A stretch of 64,000 bases of DNA, taken from the NCBI GenBank assembly GCA_003457135.1, contig DMSQ01000006.1, positions 206,554-270,553 of the forward strand, given 5' to 3'. The notes under the pieces are model-generated. The model was not told the origin of the DNA, searched no databases, and was given only the letters and a program-made list of their open reading frames with translations. Numbering within the stretch: position 1 is the stretch's first letter; every line of letters starts with the position of its first letter. The position numbers and the translations under genes were made by a program. Source of the DNA: Prolixibacteraceae bacterium. GTDB taxonomy: Bacteria; Bacteroidota; Bacteroidia; Bacteroidales; Prolixibacteraceae. Below, piece after piece: positions 56,025 to 64,000 of the stretch.

Positions 56025-58613
56025 GTGAAACTTTTACACCGATATGGATTAGTTCTTATCCTGATTTTTGGAATTGGTATTCATTGTTTCGAATCGAAAG
56101 CTCAGGTACAGGAGAAAGGTTTCCCCGAGAGTTTTTTTATGGAACAGAAGAGTGCATTACTTATCCCGACCTTGAAATTAGATTCAGTTCGTGTAGAAAA
56201 AATGCTGAAGGAAGATCAGAAACTCAAAATAGACAACAGGTATGGAGTTGTTCAATCCTGTGATATCAATATCAAAGAAGCTGGAATCAGGACCGAAATT
56301 CAGGGCAAAGGTATTATTTGGCAATATAAGGTTGAGTCTGAAGATGCCTACTCTCTCGGAATTTATTTTAAGAAATATCACCTTCCTCCAAAGGCCAAAG
56401 TCTTTATTTATGATTCCTCTAAAACTTTGATTCGGGGAGCTTTCACACAAAACAATAATAATCCGGGAAATCGTTTGCCTGTTGCTGAATTTCAGGGCAA
56501 AAATATGATCATCGAATATTTTGAGCCCCTATCGCCTGAGTTTTCAGGAGAACTGGTGCTTGGGGCAGTATCGCAGGCTTATACCGATTTGAAGCGATTG
56601 GCCGACGACCGTATAGGTATTAATTGTGAAGAAGGAGCCGATTGGCAAGTAGAAAAACACAGTGTTTGCCTGATGACTTTCCATGACTTTCAGAATTCAT
56701 ATTTTTGTACTGGAGCTTTATTAAATAATGTCAAAGAAGATGAGACACCCTATTTCCTGACAGCAAATCATTGCATTCACACCGAGTTGACAGCAAATAC
56801 ATTAATTACCTATTTTAATTACGAAGATTCGACGTGTAAATCGGATGATGCTTCATTTTCTCAGACTTTATCGGGAGCAACATTTAAGGCGGGTAGCAGT
56901 CATTCCGATTTTTCCTTATTATTGCTCAATGAATATCCGCCCGATGAATACAATCCATTTTATGCCGGATGGGATGTCACGGGGATAAATCCCAGATCCG
57001 GCGCCTGTTTGCACCATCCCGACGGAGAATCAAAAAGTATAGCAACTGCCGGCAATACTGCATTCAGCTATCCTGAAAAAATAGAATGGTTCTCTGAAGA
57101 TCTTCGGTTAATTTCGACCACATTGCCCGATACACATTGGAATGTTCTGTTCGATCATGGTTTGCCCAAAGCAGGCTCTTCAGGCGGCCCGCTTTTTGAC
57201 CAGAATAAGCGAATTGCCGGGCAGCTTCACGGGGGAGTTAATTCGGTCATACTTTTCGGAAAATTGTCCTTGTCCTGGAACTATCATGCATCTTACACCG
57301 AACAGCTTGCTCACTGGCTCGACCCATCGAATACAAGAAAAACACTTAACGGGATATGGAAAATGCCGCCAAAAACTAACTTTCGCGCCGAATTGCAGGA
57401 AGTATGTGTGAATTCTCCAATCAAGTTTACCGATAAAACAACGCACAGGCCAACCGGATGGAACTGGGAGATTGATCCACCGTTTTATAGCTTTACCAAT
57501 GGCACTGACAGTACTTCTCAAAATCCGGAGATTTTGTTTTTAAAAGACGGTACTTATTCAGTAAAGTTAACTACATCAAATAAATACGGAAGTCATGAAC
57601 TTATCCAAAAAAAATATATCCTGGCCAGAAGTAAGCTTGATGTCAGGTTCCTGAAAGCCAGAAGAGACAGCACGGTTTGTGGTTGCGACCTGAAAGATTT
57701 TGCCTTGAAAGCAAGTGGCGCAGTAAATTACAGTTTCAAAATTGACAAACCTGAATTAATTGATACCACTATTCATTCCAATACCCTGTTCCTTTCCTTA
57801 AATCCATCAGCTAATTACACCAAATCTTTTGATACATGGGTTAAAGTGACCGGGACCAATGGCCACTGCATCGCCTCCGACAGTATATTGCTGCATGTAA
57901 TCATTCAGCCAAACGATGATGTTATCCATGCATCAAAATTGTTTTTAGGGAGAAATACAGGATATTCAAACAAATGTGCAACACCTGAAATGAATGAGCC
58001 CAATCCTCCGTCGTCGGGTTGTTTGGTGAAAAAAAGCTGGTGCCCTGATTTTACTTCCGGCAGAAGCTTAATTGACAATTCGGTGTGGTTTACTTTTATT
58101 TCGCCATCGAACGGTTTGGTTACCATAAATACGTATGGATTTGATGACCAGATTGCTGTTTATCGGGCCGATTCTTATTCATCCATTTTATCGGGCGACA
58201 GAACTCAGTATTCCTTACTTGCAGCCAACGACAACCGCTCAAACAGCGATAAAACTGCTATTATCGAAAATCTGGAACTCGATCCGGGAAAGCAATATTG
58301 GTTGCAGGTTGACGGGCATAATGCAGCTTATGGCAATATTATTATTGATATTTTAAGCAATTCACTTGAGGCCGTTGTATTTCCCAATCCATCAAGTGGC
58401 AGCTTTAATTTAAATCTTTTCCATCCCAAAACAGGAATTGCCGACCTGTCGGTCAGCGACTTAAAAGGCAGGGAATTGTTTTCAAGACAATTTAAGGTCA
58501 GTGTCAATTCAACCCAATTTGACTTTGATCTGACCGGATATCCCAAAGGAATTTATGTACTTCGGGTTAATTTAAACGGAGCGGGGTTAAGCAAAAAGCT
58601 GATTTATTTTTAA
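56025..58613 (+). CDS. Secreted trypsin-like (lysyl endopeptidase-type) protease with T9SS sorting domain
   Basis: About 862 residues, starting at GTG 56025; a TTG at 56007 is an alternative and no in-frame ATG fits. A signal peptide (YGLVLILIFGIGIHCF) is followed by a propeptide and a chymotrypsin-fold domain with the triad in TPYFLTANHCIHTE, HSDFSLLLLNEYP and PKAGSSGGPLFDQN. Next come a PKD-like domain (VNSPIKFTDKTTHRPTGWNW), a beta-sandwich resembling pre-peptidase C-terminal domains (SVWFTFISPSNGLVTINTYG), and a C-terminal T9SS type A domain (VVFPNPSSGSFNLNLF ... GYPKGIYVLRVN ... KKLIYF). It is exported to the cell surface or medium by the type IX system. The closest class is lysyl endopeptidase; specificity is not certain. 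Confidence 0.9.
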   Translation: MKLLHRYGLVLILIFGIGIHCFESKAQVQEKGFPESFFMEQKSALLIPTLKLDSVRVEKMLKEDQKLKIDNRYGVVQSCDINIKEAGIRTEIQGKGIIWQYKVESEDAYSLGIYFKKYHLPPKAKVFIYDSSKTLIRGAFTQNNNNPGNRLPVAEFQGKNMIIEYFEPLSPEFSGELVLGAVSQAYTDLKRLADDRIGINCEEGADWQVEKHSVCLMTFHDFQNSYFCTGALLNNVKEDETPYFLTANHCIHTELTANTLITYFNYEDSTCKSDDASFSQTLSGATFKAGSSHSDFSLLLLNEYPPDEYNPFYAGWDVTGINPRSGACLHHPDGESKSIATAGNTAFSYPEKIEWFSEDLRLISTTLPDTHWNVLFDHGLPKAGSSGGPLFDQNKRIAGQLHGGVNSVILFGKLSLSWNYHASYTEQLAHWLDPSNTRKTLNGIWKMPPKTNFRAELQEVCVNSPIKFTDKTTHRPTGWNWEIDPPFYSFTNGTDSTSQNPEILFLKDGTYSVKLTTSNKYGSHELIQKKYILARSKLDVRFLKARRDSTVCGCDLKDFALKASGAVNYSFKIDKPELIDTTIHSNTLFLSLNPSANYTKSFDTWVKVTGTNGHCIASDSILLHVIIQPNDDVIHASKLFLGRNTGYSNKCATPEMNEPNPPSSGCLVKKSWCPDFTSGRSLIDNSVWFTFISPSNGLVTINTYGFDDQIAVYRADSYSSILSGDRTQYSLLAANDNRSNSDKTAIIENLELDPGKQYWLQVDGHNAAYGNIIIDILSNSLEAVVFPNPSSGSFNLNLFHPKTGIADLSVSDLKGRELFSRQFKVSVNSTQFDFDLTGYPKGIYVLRVNLNGAGLSKKLIYF

Positions 58614-58640
58614 ACAAAACTTACGAAACATGAATGTGTG

Positions 58641-58702
58641 AATTATGCAACTTATTTTCGAAGTTGTGTAACATTTCCTGATAAATTGGGTGCACCTTTG
58701 AC
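58641..58702 (+). promoter_or_regulatory. Shared promoter block upstream of the AraC-family gene
   Basis: 62 bp aligned without gaps to 62774-62835, 47/62 identical. It contains an inverted repeat CAACTT / AAGTTG at 58648-58666 and a weak -7 box CACCTTTG at 58693-58700 (one mismatch to TAnnTTTG). The palindrome centre is about 50 bp upstream of the predicted start site, the usual place for an activator. Confidence 0.7.
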
Positions 58703-58728
58703 CGCAATTCCTGTTAACTCGTGCAAAT

Positions 58729-59298
58729 TTGAAACTTTACATCAAATATATGGTAAGCAACCGCTGTAAAATAGCGGTGAAAGAAGAGTTGAAGAAACTT
58801 GGGCTTCATTTCATTGTGGTTGATTTAGGTGAAGTTGAGATCATGGAAAACATTTCCGTTGAACAGAGCGGGAAGCTGAAAACTGCTTTGCTAAATTCAG
58901 GATTTGAATTGATTGACGATAAAAGAGCTGTTTTGATTGAAAAAATCAAAAATACGGTCATCGAAATGGTCCATCATTCTAATGAAATAATCAAGACCAA
59001 CTTTTCTAATTATTTAAGTGAAAAACTAAACCACGATTATACCTACCTGGCTAATTTATTTTCGGAAGTACAGGGTACTACGATCGAACAATTCATCATT
59101 TCTCACAAAGTTGAACGGATTAAGGAATTGATTATATACGGAGAATTAAACATTACTGAAATAGCATGGAAAATGAATTACAGCAGTGTGGCTCACCTAT
59201 CCAATCAATTTAAAAAAATGACCGGGCTCTCGCCGTCGCACTTTAAACAACTAAAGGACAAAAGGAGAAGCCCGATTGAAGAAGTCGGAAATTCTTAA
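58729..59298 (+). CDS. AraC-family transcriptional regulator with small sensor domain
   Basis: A 189-residue regulator. Residues 1-75 form a small ferredoxin/HMA-like domain (MKLYIKYMVSNRCKIAVKEE, a start common in this Bacteroidetes subgroup), supporting the TTG at 58729; an ATG at 58750 is the alternative. The C-terminal AraC DNA-binding domain has DYTYLANLFSEVQGTTIEQF, HKVERIKELIIYGELNITEI and AWKMNYSSVAHLSNQFKKMT with the family end GLSPSHFKQLK. A promoter block with a palindrome precedes it and recurs in front of the ice-binding-type gene at 62871. It is followed 42 bp later by the hybrid kinase gene, so it may be the regulator of that island. Confidence 0.88.
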   Translation: MKLYIKYMVSNRCKIAVKEELKKLGLHFIVVDLGEVEIMENISVEQSGKLKTALLNSGFELIDDKRAVLIEKIKNTVIEMVHHSNEIIKTNFSNYLSEKLNHDYTYLANLFSEVQGTTIEQFIISHKVERIKELIIYGELNITEIAWKMNYSSVAHLSNQFKKMTGLSPSHFKQLKDKRRSPIEEVGNS

Positions 59299-59340
59299 AG
59301 CATTAATTGAACAAATCGAAGGCGTTTTAAAGCAAATATA

Positions 59341-62310
59341 ATGGAAAGAACAAAGTCGCATGAATCTCAATACGCCAGCAGTTTGATAGAAGCCAGCCTG
59401 GATCCCTTGATTACCATCAGTATCGAAGGAAAGATTACCGATATGAATCAGGCAAAGGTAAACATTACCGGCATAGAACGTGAAAAACTGATCGGTTCTG
59501 ATTTCATTGATTATTTCACAGAACCACAAAAAGCGCGTGAAGTTTACCAGGAAGTGTTTTCAAATGGATCGGTTACTGATTCCCCACTTACGTTTCAACA
59601 TAAAGACGGCAAGCTTACCGATGTTTTATTTAACGGATCGGTTTATAAAGATGATCGGGGAAATGTGCTTGGTGCGGTTGTGGTGGCCAGAGACATAGCC
59701 GAGCAAAAATGGGCTATGGAGTTAAGGGCTGCCAACAAAGAACTTGCTTTTCAGAACAATGAAAAAGAAAAACGGGCGGCAGAATTAATCATAGCCAACA
59801 AGGAACTTGCCTACCAAAACGAAGAGAAAGAAAAACGTGCAGCAGAGCTCATCCTGGCAAACAAAGAACTTGTCTTTCAAAACAAAGAGAAAGAAAAACG
59901 GGCCGACGAGTTAAGCATTGCCAACAAAGAACTTGCTTTTCAAAACGATGAAAAAGAAAAACGGGCTGCGGAACTTGTCATTGCCAACAAAGAACTGGCC
60001 TTTCAAAACGAGATGAAAGAAAAACAGGCGGCAGAGCTGATCATTGCTAACAAAGAACTGGCCTTTCAAAACAAGGAGAAGGAAAAACGGGCTGCGGAAC
60101 TGGTCATGGCCAACAAGGAACTGGCCTTTCAAAATAAAGAGAAAGAAAAACGGGCTGCTGAATTAATTATTGCCAACAAGGAACTTCTCTTTCAAAACGA
60201 AGAGAAAGAAAAACGGGCTGAAGAGTTAATCATTGCTGATACTGAACTGGTATATCAAATCAGGGAAAAAGAAAAAGGCGAAATTGCAAATATAGAACTT
60301 GAAGCAATCAGCAAATCTTTAAAATTAGCTTCCCAATATTCTCTTAGCCTTATTGAAGCGAGTCGTGATCCATTGGTTACCATAAGCCCTGAAGGTAAGA
60401 TCACTGATATGAATGAGGCGACGGTAAACATAACTGGCCTGACACGTCAGGAACTCACCGGCACCGACTTTTTTGATTATTTTACAGAACCTCAAAAAGC
60501 GCGTGAAGTTTATCTGGAGGTTTTTGCCAAAGGATCGGTTGCTGATTCCCCACTAACTCTTCGGCATAAATATGGCAAGCTGACTGACGTATTATTCAAC
60601 GGATCGGTTTATAAAGATGACCGGGGAAATGTACTGGGCGTAGTGATTGTCGCCAGGGATGTGACTGAACAAAAAAGAATTTCAGGAGAATTGACCGAAG
60701 CGATTGTATTTGCCGAGTTGGCTGTAGGAATTGCTGAAGAAGCAAAAATAAAAGCCGAAGAGGCCAAACGGGTAGCTGAAAATGCAGTGAAATCGAAACA
60801 ACAGTTTTTGTCGAATATGAGCCATGAAATCCGTACTCCAATGAATGCGATTATCGGTTTCACCAAAGTATTGTTGAAGATTGATTTTTCGCCCCGGCAA
60901 AAAGAATATTTACAAGCCATCAAAATGAGTGGCGACGCATTAATCGTACTCATTAACGATATACTCGATCTGGCTAAGGTTGATGCCGGCAAAATGATAT
61001 TTGAGCAAATACCTTTCAAAATGGCGATATCTATTTCAGCCATGCTTCATTTATTTGAATCAAAAATCAGGGAAAAGAATATTGTTTTGATTAAGGAATA
61101 TGATGCTAATATTCCTGAGGTTTTAGTTGGCGACCCGGTTCGATTGCACCAGATAATTCTTAACCTGGTGAGCAATGCAGTAAAGTTTACAAACAAGGGA
61201 AAAATTGTTGTAAGCGTCCGTTTTCTGAATGAAGACGAAAATAATGTAAGCATTGAATTTTCAGTTAAAGATACAGGTATTGGAATATCGGAAGAGAAAA
61301 TAGAAAGGATTTTTGAAAACTTTCAGCAGGCTTCGAGCGGTACGTCGCGATTGTATGGTGGAACAGGATTAGGGCTGGCCATAGTTAAACAATTGGTCGA
61401 AGCGCAAGGTGGAACCATTAGTGTAAAAAGTAAATTGAACGAGGGCTCAACTTTTGGTTTTATCTTAAGTTTTCTGAAAACAAAAGCTGATGCCGAATTG
61501 GAAATAGGAACAATGGAATTGGATCCGGATATGAAAGACATAAGAGTATTGGTGGTTGAAGATATTGCTCTCAATCAGTTACTTATGAAAACCCTGCTGG
61601 ATGATTTCGGATTTGAATGCGATATAGCCGACAACGGGTTAATAGCCATCGAAAAACTAAGTTCCAACACTTATGATGTTATATTGATGGATCTGCAAAT
61701 GCCGGAAATGAATGGTTTTGAAGCTACCGAATACATTCGGAACACCATGAAATCTGACATTCCGATCATCGCATTAACTGCCGATGTTACTACGGTTGAT
61801 CTGGAAAAATGCCGGTTCGTTGGCATGAATGATTACATTTCGAAGCCTGTTGATGAAAAAGTATTATATACTAAAATAGTTGGGTTTGTTAAGAATAACT
61901 TATTTGTTAAAGAGAATATAACTGAAGCAGTCCCTGAAAATTTAAAGTCAAAATGCACCGACTTGCAATATTTAATCCACCGTACAAAATCAAATCCGGT
62001 ATTGATGATGGAAATGATTTCGCTTTACCTGGTACAAACCCCACCGTTAATCAATTCGATGAAGCAAGGTTTGCAGGATAAAGACTGGAAGGTATTGTAT
62101 GCGGCTGTCCATAAAATGATTCCCTCCTTTTCAATCATGGGCATTCATGCCGATTTCGAAAATATGGCCAGAAAGGTTCAGGAATTTGCAAGCACCCAAC
62201 TTCAGTTAGAAGGAATACCTGAGATGGTACTTCGGATTGAAACTGTATGTGTTCAGGCTTGTGAAGAATTAAAAGAAGACTATAACCGGATTAAAAACAG
62301 AGACAAATGA
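59341..62310 (+). CDS. Hybrid sensor histidine kinase with duplicated PAS domains and 21-residue repeats
   Basis: A 989-residue protein without membrane helices. Two PAS domains of near-identical sequence (LIEASLDPLITISIEGKITD near residue 20; LIEASRDPLVTISPEGKITD near 340) flank nine 21-residue repeats based on ANKELAFQNEEKEKRA from residue 126 to 314, each three heptads of a coiled coil. HisKA follows (phospho-acceptor His495 in SHEIRTP), then the HATPase (VKDTGIGISEEK, GGTGLGLAIVKQL), a receiver with Asp784 (VILMDLQMPEMNG) and a C-terminal Hpt domain (His924 in AAVHKMIPS). This is a complete phosphorelay in one chain, probably passing phosphate to the response regulator encoded with a 4-bp overlap. 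The sensed signal is not known. Confidence 0.93.
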   Translation: MERTKSHESQYASSLIEASLDPLITISIEGKITDMNQAKVNITGIEREKLIGSDFIDYFTEPQKAREVYQEVFSNGSVTDSPLTFQHKDGKLTDVLFNGSVYKDDRGNVLGAVVVARDIAEQKWAMELRAANKELAFQNNEKEKRAAELIIANKELAYQNEEKEKRAAELILANKELVFQNKEKEKRADELSIANKELAFQNDEKEKRAAELVIANKELAFQNEMKEKQAAELIIANKELAFQNKEKEKRAAELVMANKELAFQNKEKEKRAAELIIANKELLFQNEEKEKRAEELIIADTELVYQIREKEKGEIANIELEAISKSLKLASQYSLSLIEASRDPLVTISPEGKITDMNEATVNITGLTRQELTGTDFFDYFTEPQKAREVYLEVFAKGSVADSPLTLRHKYGKLTDVLFNGSVYKDDRGNVLGVVIVARDVTEQKRISGELTEAIVFAELAVGIAEEAKIKAEEAKRVAENAVKSKQQFLSNMSHEIRTPMNAIIGFTKVLLKIDFSPRQKEYLQAIKMSGDALIVLINDILDLAKVDAGKMIFEQIPFKMAISISAMLHLFESKIREKNIVLIKEYDANIPEVLVGDPVRLHQIILNLVSNAVKFTNKGKIVVSVRFLNEDENNVSIEFSVKDTGIGISEEKIERIFENFQQASSGTSRLYGGTGLGLAIVKQLVEAQGGTISVKSKLNEGSTFGFILSFLKTKADAELEIGTMELDPDMKDIRVLVVEDIALNQLLMKTLLDDFGFECDIADNGLIAIEKLSSNTYDVILMDLQMPEMNGFEATEYIRNTMKSDIPIIALTADVTTVDLEKCRFVGMNDYISKPVDEKVLYTKIVGFVKNNLFVKENITEAVPENLKSKCTDLQYLIHRTKSNPVLMMEMISLYLVQTPPLINSMKQGLQDKDWKVLYAAVHKMIPSFSIMGIHADFENMARKVQEFASTQLQLEGIPEMVLRIETVCVQACEELKEDYNRIKNRDK
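59716..60282 (+). repeat. Nine tandem 63-bp coding repeats in the kinase gene
   Basis: Units of exactly 63 bp encode nine copies of a 21-residue coiled-coil block, the last one diverged. Several adjacent copies are very similar at DNA level, implying recent unequal exchange. The two flanking PAS domains are themselves duplicates, so the region has expanded at two scales. Confidence 0.92.
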
Positions 62311-62738
62311 ACAACGATAAAATAAAGATCTTCCTGATTGATGATGATGCGTTATTTCTGAAATCATTGGAAATAGATTTTCTTCAACATGCTGATTTTA
62401 TCATTGAAACATACGCTACAGGCGAACTTTGTATAGCAAATTTATCACGCAACCCAGATGTGATCATTTTAGATTATCATTTGGATGACATTTATAGTAA
62501 CGCCATGAACGGAATTGAAACACTTGACCTGATCAAGGCATTCAATCCGGATATTCCGGTTGTGATACTCTCCTCACAGGATAAAATTGACGTGGCAATT
62601 GATTGTATGCATCACCATGCTTTCGATTATGTAGTGAAAAGCGAAACGGCCTTCTTTCGGCTTCAGAAAATCATTTCCCGCATTTTTAGCTACAAAAAAA
62701 TGGAAAAACAGTTGAACTGGTACATGGAGAGGATGTAA
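62307..62738 (+). CDS. Single-domain response regulator
   Basis: A 143-residue receiver-type protein: KIKIFLIDDDALFLKSLEID with the acidic pocket, the phospho-acceptor Asp in PDVIILDYHLDDIYSNAMNG, and IPVVILSSQDKIDVAIDCMH with the conserved Ser, followed by FDYVVKSE with the Lys. No output domain is attached, so it acts as a phosphate shuttle or by protein interaction. Its ATG overlaps the kinase stop (ATGA), indicating a stoichiometric partner that can receive phosphate from the kinase Hpt domain. Its C-terminal helix (YKKMEKQLNWYMERM) is hydrophobic-basic and may mediate contact. Confidence 0.9.
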   Translation: MNNDKIKIFLIDDDALFLKSLEIDFLQHADFIIETYATGELCIANLSRNPDVIILDYHLDDIYSNAMNGIETLDLIKAFNPDIPVVILSSQDKIDVAIDCMHHHAFDYVVKSETAFFRLQKIISRIFSYKKMEKQLNWYMERM

Positions 62739-62773
62739 ATACAAACCAAATTTAGCAGGAACAGAAAGGTGAT

Positions 62774-62835
62774 AATTATGCAACTTAATATCAGAGTTGT
62801 GTAACTTTCCCGGAAATTAAGGCTTCACTTTTGAC
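62774..62835 (+). promoter_or_regulatory. Shared promoter block upstream of the ice-binding-type gene
   Basis: Aligned without gaps to 58641-58702 (47/62 identical). Inverted repeat CAACT / AGTTG at 62781-62799; weak -7 box CACTTTTG at 62826-62833, at the same distance as in the other copy. It likely binds the same activator. Confidence 0.7.
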
Positions 62836-62870
62836 ATGTGATAATGTCGTCACGAATAATAATCAATACA

Positions 62871-63692
62871 ATGAAACTAATAAAAATATTACCAGCCTTA
62901 GCAGTGCTATTGGTTGTAATAGTTTCGGGTTGCAGTAAAAGTATGGACTCTTCCTATGGTCCGGAAGTGTCTGCAGTTTCAAACGCTTCAGACCTGGATT
63001 CCGAAGCATCATTATTAAAGGCTGGTAAAATACCAAAAGGTAGTGTACTGAAAGTGGTCGAACTTGGAGTTGCAGGCGAGTTCGTGATTTTATCGAAATC
63101 AGGAGTTACCAGTGTCTATCCTTCTGCAGTAACCGGGAATGTTGGATCAAGCCCAATTACTGGTGCAGCTATCCTTCTGAATTGTACTGAAGTAACCGGA
63201 ATCATATACTCCGTTGATGCTGCCGGCCCACCCTGTAAGGTAACTGCTGCCAGCAAGTTAACAACTGCAGTAAGTAACATGCAAGCTGCATACACTGATG
63301 CCGCCGGACGTACTACCCCTAAATTCGTGAATCTGGGCGGCGGTAATATTGGTGGAAAAACACTTACACCTGGCCTCTATAAATTTACATCTGCAGTTGT
63401 TATTCCAACTAATATTACTATTTCGGGCAGTTCGACCGATGTCTGGATATTCCAGGTTGCCGGAACCCTTAATATGAGTTCAGCAGTAAAAGTTACCCTT
63501 GCAGGTGGCGCACTGGCAAAGAATATTTTCTGGCAGACATCTGGCGCCGTTACCTTAGGCACAACCAGTCATTTTGAAGGAAACATTTTAAGCAAGACTG
63601 GTATTAATTTAAAAACAGGCGCTTCAATAAACGGAAGAATGTTGGCGCAAACAGCAGTAACCCTTCAGATGAATACCGTTAATAAGCCATAA
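62871..63692 (+). CDS. DUF3494 ice-binding-type lipoprotein
   Basis: A 273-residue lipoprotein from the ATG at 62871: MKLIKILPALAVLLVVIVSG followed by Cys as the lipid-attachment residue. The mature part starts with a low-complexity Ser/Ala-rich stretch and then matches the DUF3494 beta-solenoid: SPITGAAILLNCTEVTGIIY, SVDAAGPPCKVTAASKLTTA, LTPGLYKFTSAVVIPTNITI, VWIFQVAGTLNMSSAVKVTL and SHFEGNILSKTGINLKTGAS. Family members bind ice, but many Bacteroidetes copies may bind other surfaces. Its promoter shares a palindrome with the AraC gene 4.1 kb upstream, and the hybrid kinase and its response regulator lie between, so it is probably the output of this signalling island. Confidence 0.88.
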   Translation: MKLIKILPALAVLLVVIVSGCSKSMDSSYGPEVSAVSNASDLDSEASLLKAGKIPKGSVLKVVELGVAGEFVILSKSGVTSVYPSAVTGNVGSSPITGAAILLNCTEVTGIIYSVDAAGPPCKVTAASKLTTAVSNMQAAYTDAAGRTTPKFVNLGGGNIGGKTLTPGLYKFTSAVVIPTNITISGSSTDVWIFQVAGTLNMSSAVKVTLAGGALAKNIFWQTSGAVTLGTTSHFEGNILSKTGINLKTGASINGRMLAQTAVTLQMNTVNKP

Positions 63693-63713
63693 TATGCTGA
63701 AGGAATCATACCT

Positions 63714-63747
63714 AAAAGAGGCGGTCACTTGGGTGGCCACCTCTTTT
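63714..63747 (+). terminator. Terminator after the ice-binding-type gene
   Basis: Arms AAAAGAGG at 63714-63721 and CCTCTTTT at 63740-63747 enclose a smaller GGTCAC...GTGGCC hairpin. The A and T ends make it functional for the plus strand. Confidence 0.7.
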
Positions 63748-64000
63748 AAGTTAGGTAACATTCAAACCATTAAGGGCCAAACTGTGGATGTTGAGAAAGG
63801 AATAGAAGGCGGTTGGAAACATCGGAGTGAATTTTAAAATTGGATTATTTCGTACCTACGGCACTTCTGGTGTTACGGATTATCGTTATTCTATAAATAT
63901 TTAGTGACTTCGGCGTGAGCTCAGTCGAACGCCGCTGGCACTTTTGCCTTGCGACCAGCATTGCCCCAGCGGGGCAGAATATTTAGTGTGCCGGGCATGC
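63748..64000. repeat. Non-coding end of window with dispersed palindromes
   Basis: No gene is seen. It contains a CGGCGT...ACGCCG palindrome near 63912-63935, GCCCCAGCGGGGC near 63963 and ATTCTATAAATATTTAG segments, resembling the dispersed palindromic sequences of this phylum and the segment near 17410. Confidence 0.5.

Noticed and set aside
59716..60282. Regular direct repeats as a possible CRISPR array
   Set aside because: Units are contiguous, without unique spacers, in frame and encode a coiled coil.

Overview
The window looks like a chromosomal segment of an environmental member of the Bacteroidota, probably near Marinilabiliales/Bacteroidales (inference from gene families; no 16S is present). 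Supporting signs: many promoters fit the Bacteroidetes -7 consensus TAnnTTTG, most start codons lack a Shine-Dalgarno sequence, a secreted protease ends in a type IX secretion sorting domain, and families typical of the phylum occur (DUF6588, DUF2141, S9 DPP-IV-like peptidase, tricorn-like S41 protease, DUF1080). No tRNA, rRNA, CRISPR array or intact insertion sequence was found.

Layout. 1-11.1 kb: one co-directional minus-strand run of twelve genes: TetR regulator, small membrane protein, tripartite RND efflux pump (TolC, HlyD, AcrB-like), DUF2141 protein, OMPLA-like phospholipase, second TetR, CmoA-like enzyme, isoprenylcysteine/phospholipid-type methyltransferase, metallophosphoesterase lipoprotein and a truncated outer-membrane protein. 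A TetR-type palindrome covers the predicted start site of the first gene and a second lies on the tolC start codon. 11.2-14.9 kb: Crp/Fnr regulator divergent from a thiol-redox cluster (thioredoxin-like protein, TrxB, membrane-anchored thioredoxin, a chimeric flavin/4Fe-4S membrane protein, a DUF2892 remnant). 14.9-20.5 kb: a heterodisulfide-reductase-like operon in the order C1-B1-A-C2-membrane E/D fusion, with a conserved unknown 601-aa gene divergent from it. 22.5-30.2 kb: toxin-antitoxin pair, large PEP/pyruvate-binding protein with receiver-like domains, DUF1080 protein, tricorn-like protease.

30.4-40.4 kb: plus-strand sugar-use cluster (aldo/keto reductase, esterase, GH2, two cupin-type phosphoglucose isomerases, sugar porter, ROK kinase, class I phosphomannose isomerase) without SusC/SusD. 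A G/C-rich palindromic repeat occurs three times in 1.6 kb here, twice inside reading frames without breaking them. 40.4-44.6 kb: glycoside-hydrolase-like protein and DPP-IV-like peptidase on the minus strand. 45-50 kb: DUF6588 protein, thrS-infC-rpmI-rplT with a strong terminator, and a SIS-domain protein starting 20 bp after that terminator. 50-56 kb: FRG-domain protein, two divergent Gfo/Idh/MocA oxidoreductases, orphan MNT nucleotidyltransferase, lipA, ferredoxin reductase-like protein. 56-63.7 kb: T9SS protease, AraC-family regulator, hybrid histidine kinase with nine 63-bp coding repeats, response regulator, and a DUF3494 ice-binding-type lipoprotein. The AraC gene and the ice-binding gene share a 62-bp promoter block.

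Best candidates for undescribed biology: the membrane-linked Hdr-like operon with its divergent unknown gene; the signalling island whose regulator and ice-binding gene share a palindrome about 50 bp upstream of the predicted transcription start; and the palindromic repeat translated in frame.
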